Assembly (NCBI GenBank): GCA_945643635.1
Contig: CALZFC010000001.1
Location: 7,442,501-7,506,500, forward strand
Source of the DNA: Allodiplogaster sudhausi
Lineage: Eukaryota > Nematoda > Chromadorea > Rhabditida > Diplogasteridae
Direction: 5' to 3'
Length of the DNA stretch: 64,000 nucleotides
The position numbers were made by a program, and so were the translations under genes. Shown here one piece after another: positions 59,281 through 64,000 of this stretch. Under the pieces are notes generated by a model. It was given only the letters and a program-made list of their open reading frames with translations, searched no databases and was not told where the DNA came from. The stretch's first letter is position 1. Each line of letters starts with the position of its first letter.

Positions 59281-59460
59281 CCCCAACTAGGATAGCACTA
59301 TCAGATGTAATCAGTGATTATGACTGTTTGCATTGTTGCTTAGTATTAGTTTCCTTTCGATCTGACTATGGTTTTTTGTTTGTTTTACAAATGTTTTTTT
59401 GATTACTTTTTATTAAAGAATTTCCAATATATTCGAATAACTTTAAAGTTTTCGTTGTAG

Positions 59461-60294
59461 TGGCGACTTCGAGGAAGCCGCCGGAGAAGGCGTCCGCCGG
59501 CGCCAAGGGACGCGAGAGTCGACTTCGCCTGCTATGGTTAGACATTCACTTTTTTTTTGCTTTTTTTACTTATATTATTTCTTATAGTTAAATGTTAAAC
59601 GAAATGTTGTTTGATGATTTATGATGGGAAGTAATAGCAAAGCTATCATCGTGTTTTTTATCGGTTGATTAAGATATATACTCGATACTGTTAGTAGGAG
59701 TACGATTTTTTCGGGCTTGAGGATAATGTATGGTTCGAATTTGAGTGACATTTTCAGAATATCTTCAGTAATGTTTAATTAATGACGTTTCTATATTCCT
59801 TTTGGAGTTTTCGTGTTATGATTTAGGTTTATGAAATTTTATTAGGAAGTTCAAGGAATAACTCCTTTAAGTATATGCTTATTATTGGTTCTCTATAATT
59901 TTTTTCCCTTATTTAAGTTGGTTTTATATACTGCTAAAATCACTTAGTTGTTTCAGGTTACATCAAGGTAATTTTTTAAAGATTACTTTAAGAATGCATT
60001 TTCTTTTTTGGGGCATTTTTTCTCATTTCTTTTAGCTGGTTAATGATGGAGCGTTGGATAGTTGTGCGCAATATTGGTATACTCCAATAATAACATGGGA
60101 TGTTGTGAGTGTTTGATTTTTTTTATAAAAGCGGCGTATTTTTCTTTTTATTTAAGGTTTTTGCGTTAGTTCTATTAACGTTACAAATCATAGTTTGTTT
60201 TTGTTCTTCAGAGCCAGAGGGAGTCCGAATGAAGGCCGACCGGTCAATGAAGTCGGCGACGACTTCGGCCACACCGGCCACGCAAGAAAATTAA
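59461..60294 (+). CDS. Candidate last two exons of a small basic protein
   Basis: 59461-59517 follows TTGTAG and reads ATSRKPPEKASAGAKGRE in a frame with strong G/C third positions. Joined from the weak donor at 59518 to 60212-60294 it gives PEGVRMKADRSMKS and ends QEN-stop in phase. The GC-rich segment ending at 59248 (donor GGTACGC) could be the preceding exon, also in phase. If the alternative donor after CTATG (59537) is used, a stop forms at the junction. The product would be Lys/Pro/Ala-rich, reminiscent of a linker-histone tail, but family membership cannot be shown. The start is unknown. Confidence 0.35.
59935..60060 (+). repeat. Diverged duplicate segment (partner at 61140-61285)
   Basis: TTGTTTCAG, GAATGCATTT, TTTTTTCTCAT and TGGTTAATG occur in the same order in both places. 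A further shared string, GTTCTTTAGGATATTGTATGG, is at 60700 and 61083. No gene is seen in 60295-61520 besides these repeats. Confidence 0.6.
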
Positions 60295-61529
60295 GGTACT
60301 CATTTTTAAACATATCTTTCAAAATGCTTTAACCTTTGTTACGAAACTTGTTTTTTTTCGGTTTTCCTAGCACGTGGTTAATTCTGGGAATATTGGGTTT
60401 TTAGTTTGGTTAAAGTTAATTATTATCTTGATGTTTTCTCCTGAGAATTGGTTTGGAACATTTATAATATTTAATGTTCGTCGATCGTGAAGGATTGGGT
60501 TCTGTTTTTTTCTGGTTTATGAGTGAAAGTATCTTTCAGATCTATGAGTGAAAGTACTGTTGCTTCATGTTTTAAGGTGTTGATTGTTGGAGTTTTATGA
60601 ATAAAAGATCTTTATTTACAGCTTTGGAATACGATTCTTTTGTGTTTCTATGGTACTGGGTTGTTTGGACTGTTGAAGTTGATAAATTATCAATGATAAT
60701 GTTCTTTAGGATATTGTATGGTGGGAGTACAATTGAAAATTATTTATCTTTTCTAGCTTCGGTGAATAGGATGTAATTGTAAAGAGTTAGCTTTCTGGTT
60801 TCTTGTCATTTATATAAGATATTTCAGTCAAAGAAAATACAGATGACATATTAATTTTTCTTTTCTGTTGGTACGGTATTATTGGCGAACATAAGGTATT
60901 GGGTGAGTTTACTCTTTGTTCCTGCATGCAAATGAGCTACTTATTTATGGATGTTAAGATTTTTTTTATATTTACAATTTGGTAAAGCTTTTATTTAATT
61001 GGGTTATTTTATATTACGCTTAACGATTACATTTGTATTGATATGCATGAGGCCGGGTTACTGTAAGCGACGTTGATAAAATGTTCTTTAGGATATTGTA
61101 TGGTGACATTTGATACTTATTTCCTTGTTCAAGATGGTTTTACATAGAATTCAAATCTCTTATTTGTTTCAGTTTAAGTCATGGTAATCTTTTTTTTTTA
61201 AATTCCTTTGGGAATGCATTTCTTTTTGGGGATATTTTTTCTCATACCCTTTCCTTTTAGATGGTTAATGCTTTAGCGTTGTTTCACGGGTATTTTTTGT
61301 GTGCGTATCTCCTAATATTAGTTTTGTATTCCTTTTACATTTTTTGTAATTCAATCTTTTCTTTTTCTCAGCTTTATATTTTTTTAAACTATTTCTAATT
61401 ATAGATGCCAAATTCATGAAAAATCTGTTGTAAATCGGATATTCCAGCGATGATTATATTTAATTCGGGCTACGATTCTACTTTTTTTGGGAATAAAATG
61501 TTGTGATTGAACTTTTAGTGTCTCACATT

Positions 61530-61625
61530 TAAAAATAGAACCCCTCCATCTAATAGAACCCCTCCCTCTAATAGTGCCCCCCTCTCGAAGAGTATTGAAA
61601 AATAGAACCCCCAGGGGTACTAATA
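61530..61625 (+). repeat. Short C-rich minisatellite
   Basis: TAATAGAACCCCTCC-type units recur at about 61536, 61552 and 61568, with a related AATAGAACCCCC at 61601. The C4-C6 runs could form an i-motif, or a G-quadruplex on the other strand. Confidence 0.6.
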
Positions 61626-61894
61626 GAGAAAATACGGTACATATGTACGAGACGATAAAATGGGGGCGCTCAACTCAGCTTCCATCGCGTATGATATCAG
61701 CAAATCGCGTTAGTATGTATGTATGTACATACATATATGTAACCTGGCAAAGTTAAAAAAAAAAATTCACTACATAAAAACACAAAGAATTTTAAATTTA
61801 AAAATAATTTGAAAAACTCTTTTCACGAATAAAACCCTGCTTCGTTCGGTGCAGCTGACATAGATGTTATCGGAAGAGAAAATGGTCGTGGCTA

Positions 61895-61982
61895 AGGAGA
61901 AAAGAGAGAGAGAGAGAGAGAGAGAAGGATAGTGAGTTAAGAGAGAGAGTGCGTGAGAGGGAGTGAAAGAGAGGAGAGTGAG

Positions 61983-62021
<39 letters not shown>

Positions 62022-62240
62022 GGAAGGAGACAAAAAGAGAAAGATGGATAGATATGAGGAGAGAGTGAGGGGCTGACATGAGGAAGACTGCAAGAGAGAA
62101 AGCGAGAGAAATAGAGAGAACGAGAGAGAAATGGAAAGAAGCAAAAATGAAAAAAATTTAAGAGAATGATCGAGGAAAAAAGGGATAGAGACAGAGTGGC
62201 TGAGAAAGAGTGAAAGAGAGAGAGACAGAGAGAGAGAATA
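61895..62240. repeat. Long GA-rich tract
   Basis: About 350 bp dominated by GA dinucleotides with scattered interruptions. Open frames rich in Ser and Leu (minus) are artefacts of it. In 62245-63066 I see no supported gene; it likely holds the promoter or first intron of the dehydrogenase gene. Confidence 0.85.
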
Positions 62241-63054
62241 ATAGAGCATAAATTGGACAGAAATGCGCGAAGGAGTGGGTCTCAAGGTACTTTGGACTCT
62301 GCTTGTATGGCCAGCCTCACACAAGGGCGGGAGAGTATGTAATTTAGAGTGACGTGGCAAGAAAAATTCAAAAAGATGACGGCACAGTTTCGTGCTCCAA
62401 TAACAACGCACGCTTGATTTCGTCTGTAATCTGGTTTTTGTGCACGAAACAATTGAATTTGGATTTTGGACATCTCTTTATCATTATGTACCATTCGCAT
62501 GTCCAATTTTAGATACTATTTGTGCCTCATCAAGTTTCATAAAATGTATTGAATAACGCATAAAGAAACCCAGACAACACCTGCTCACAAAACAAACAAA
62601 GATAAACCCTCCGAATACGGCCGGCCTTCAACACAATGAGTGCACAGTTGTGCGAGAGGAGAAAGACCATGTTAGAGGTGAAGAAAGTAGAAAGTCCGAG
62701 ATCCAGCGAGATGTGAATGTCTCGAATGAAAAGAGTACGTGGCATTGAGTGTGGAGACTCGCTATTCCTCATTTCGAAATAAAGGTAGTCACTTGCTATA
62801 AATGTGCCTCTTAAGGGATTTCAAATTAAGCTCGCATTTCTGGCTCGGTTCGTGCATAATATTTCAACATATTTGTAATAGTGACTGAATTGGCAAAATT
62901 CAAAGAATAAAAACGAAAGGATATTTTCATAGCCATGAAAAATCTTAAAACAATCGAATTGTTACCGCTCTTATAACTTTCCAGTGAATTGCCGAAATAG
63001 ATGAAAAATTGATAATTTTATTTATTTGATATATATTTTACTAATTTCCGGTCT

Positions 63055-63068
63055 TTTCCAATTCGCAG
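63055..63068 (+). promoter_or_regulatory. Splice acceptor abutting the dehydrogenase ATG
   Basis: TTCCAATTCGCAG ends at 63068 and ATG begins at 63069. Either a spliced leader is added here, or an untranslated first exon lies upstream. Confidence 0.5.
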
Positions 63069-63991
63069 ATGTCACCACCAACGATTCTTCACCTCGGCAC
63101 CGGCTCCTTCCACCGAGCGCACCAGGCGTGGTACTTGCATCGTGCAAATGAGAAGCTGCCAGAGGAAAAGAGATGGAAGCTCGTCTGCGGCAACATCCGC
63201 GACGACATGAACGAGGTGATGGAGCTGCTGAAGAAGCAGAACTGCACGTACACTCTCGAGATTGTGGACACGGACGGCAAGAGGGAGTATGAGACAATAC
63301 GATCCATCGATAAGGTCAGATAAATTATTTCTAGGGTGTACTGCAATCATTCTTCAGAATATTTATTAAAGTAGCACGAAACTTAATCTACGTGATTTTT
63401 TCTGACCATTGTGGCCGCGTCTCTCCCTCTCTAACTCTTCGTCCTTGTGTTTGGAAAAATGGCGCGAACTCAATCTTGAGTTTTGGCAGCTGTAAAGTTT
63501 TACTCTAATTTATCTGTATGACCACGCGACAATACTACTAGTATATCTGTAAATGGTCCTTGAGATTGTTGACTGGTCGCCCGGCTTGCGCGAGTTGATC
63601 TCTGCTGGCGCGGCCGCCGACTGCCGCGTCCTCACGTTCACCGTGACCGAGGGCGGCTACTTCCTGGACGCCGAGGACAGACTTCTTCTCAGCCACCCGG
63701 ACATTGCTGCTGACATCGACGGTTTTGATTTTCGTAGTTAGTAGTTCGGCTCATCGAGAATTCGGAGTCGAGATAATTTACGTGCAATCAAGCCATATGG
63801 CTACTATCTCGCAAAACAACAATTATTTTAAATGAAATAAACTCATTTTCACTTTTCTTCTTCAATTCTTCAGATTAAAAGCATGAATTTTGTGTTCTTT
63901 TTTTTTAAATTTACATAACATTTTCTTGTAGGCAGCGTCCGGACAATTTATGGAACAATTGCGGCAATTCTGGCTAAGCGGGCACAGCGAG
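63069..63991 (+). CDS. Mannitol/polyol dehydrogenase, 5' part (runs off the window)
   Basis: The enzyme family interconverts polyols and ketoses (mannitol-fructose type) with NAD(P) in the cytosol. Exons: 63069-63314, 63565-63733 and 63932-63991, with a GGTAATT donor at the window edge; all GT-AG and in phase. The N-terminus ILHLGTGSFHRAHQAWYLH is the family's Rossmann entry motif (GxGxFHRAHQA). RVLTFTVTEGGYFLDAEDRL and RTIYGTIAAIL match the next conserved blocks of the N-terminal domain. About 158 of the usual 450-550 residues are in view. The codons are GC-rich compared with the surrounding DNA. The second exon begins at ATT after CTTGAG, because upstream sequence has an in-frame stop. Confidence 0.88.
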
Positions 63992-64000
63992 GTAATTCCA

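Noticed and set aside
61867..62411. Ser/Leu-rich minus-strand frames
   Set aside because: Translation of a GA microsatellite.

Overview
The window is eukaryotic nuclear DNA, most likely from a nematode. Genes have GT-AG spliceosomal introns, several of about 47-48 bp. A complete Tc5-type transposon has a TNA target duplication. Several coding starts sit 0-23 bases after a pyrimidine-rich CAG, the pattern expected for spliced-leader trans-splicing. Species cannot be named from the sequence alone.

Layout. (1) 1-11185: a giant Helitron-type rolling-circle transposon with one uninterrupted 3305-codon frame: several Ulp1-like cysteine-protease domains, an HUH Rep domain and a PIF1-like helicase. 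Near both ends, in direct orientation, lies an 80-nt module with a complete hammerhead-ribozyme core. The core strands are not in any of the three known orders: they fall in the loops of two hairpins and would form by loop-loop pairing. Substitutions between the two copies preserve pairing in three helices. I consider this the most novel item here. (2) 11186-15770: AT-rich intergenic DNA with GA/CT microsatellites, a dispersed repeat shared with 59 kb, a 475-bp foldback MITE flanked by TA, and diverged tandem repeats. (3) 15783-18250: a multi-exon gene of unknown function with a Lys/Glu-rich coiled coil. (4) 18999-25738: a second multi-exon gene whose 5' exons and introns look tandemly duplicated, with tRNA-like relics in three introns. 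Its last exon is split by an apparently intact 2817-bp Tc5-like transposon with TAA target duplications. (5) 26258-58730: about 32.5 kb of tandem satellite, unit about 1.2 kb (about 27 units), with higher-order structure: a 5.34-kb block duplicated in tandem, a 2404-bp dimer repeated four times, and signs of gene conversion. Each unit carries a tRNA(Ala)-like segment followed by a T run, and hairpins near its ends. (6) 58731-63068: sparse region with two candidate exons of a small basic protein, repeats and long GA tracts. (7) 63069-64000: the 5' part of a mannitol/polyol dehydrogenase gene, cut by the window edge.

There is no operon-like system. The common theme is mobile and repetitive DNA: a Helitron with a possible self-cleaving RNA, an apparently young cut-and-paste element inside a host gene, and a satellite still being homogenised. 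Repeated tRNA-like promoters (Tc5-like inverted repeats, gene introns, satellite units) are a second recurring motif.
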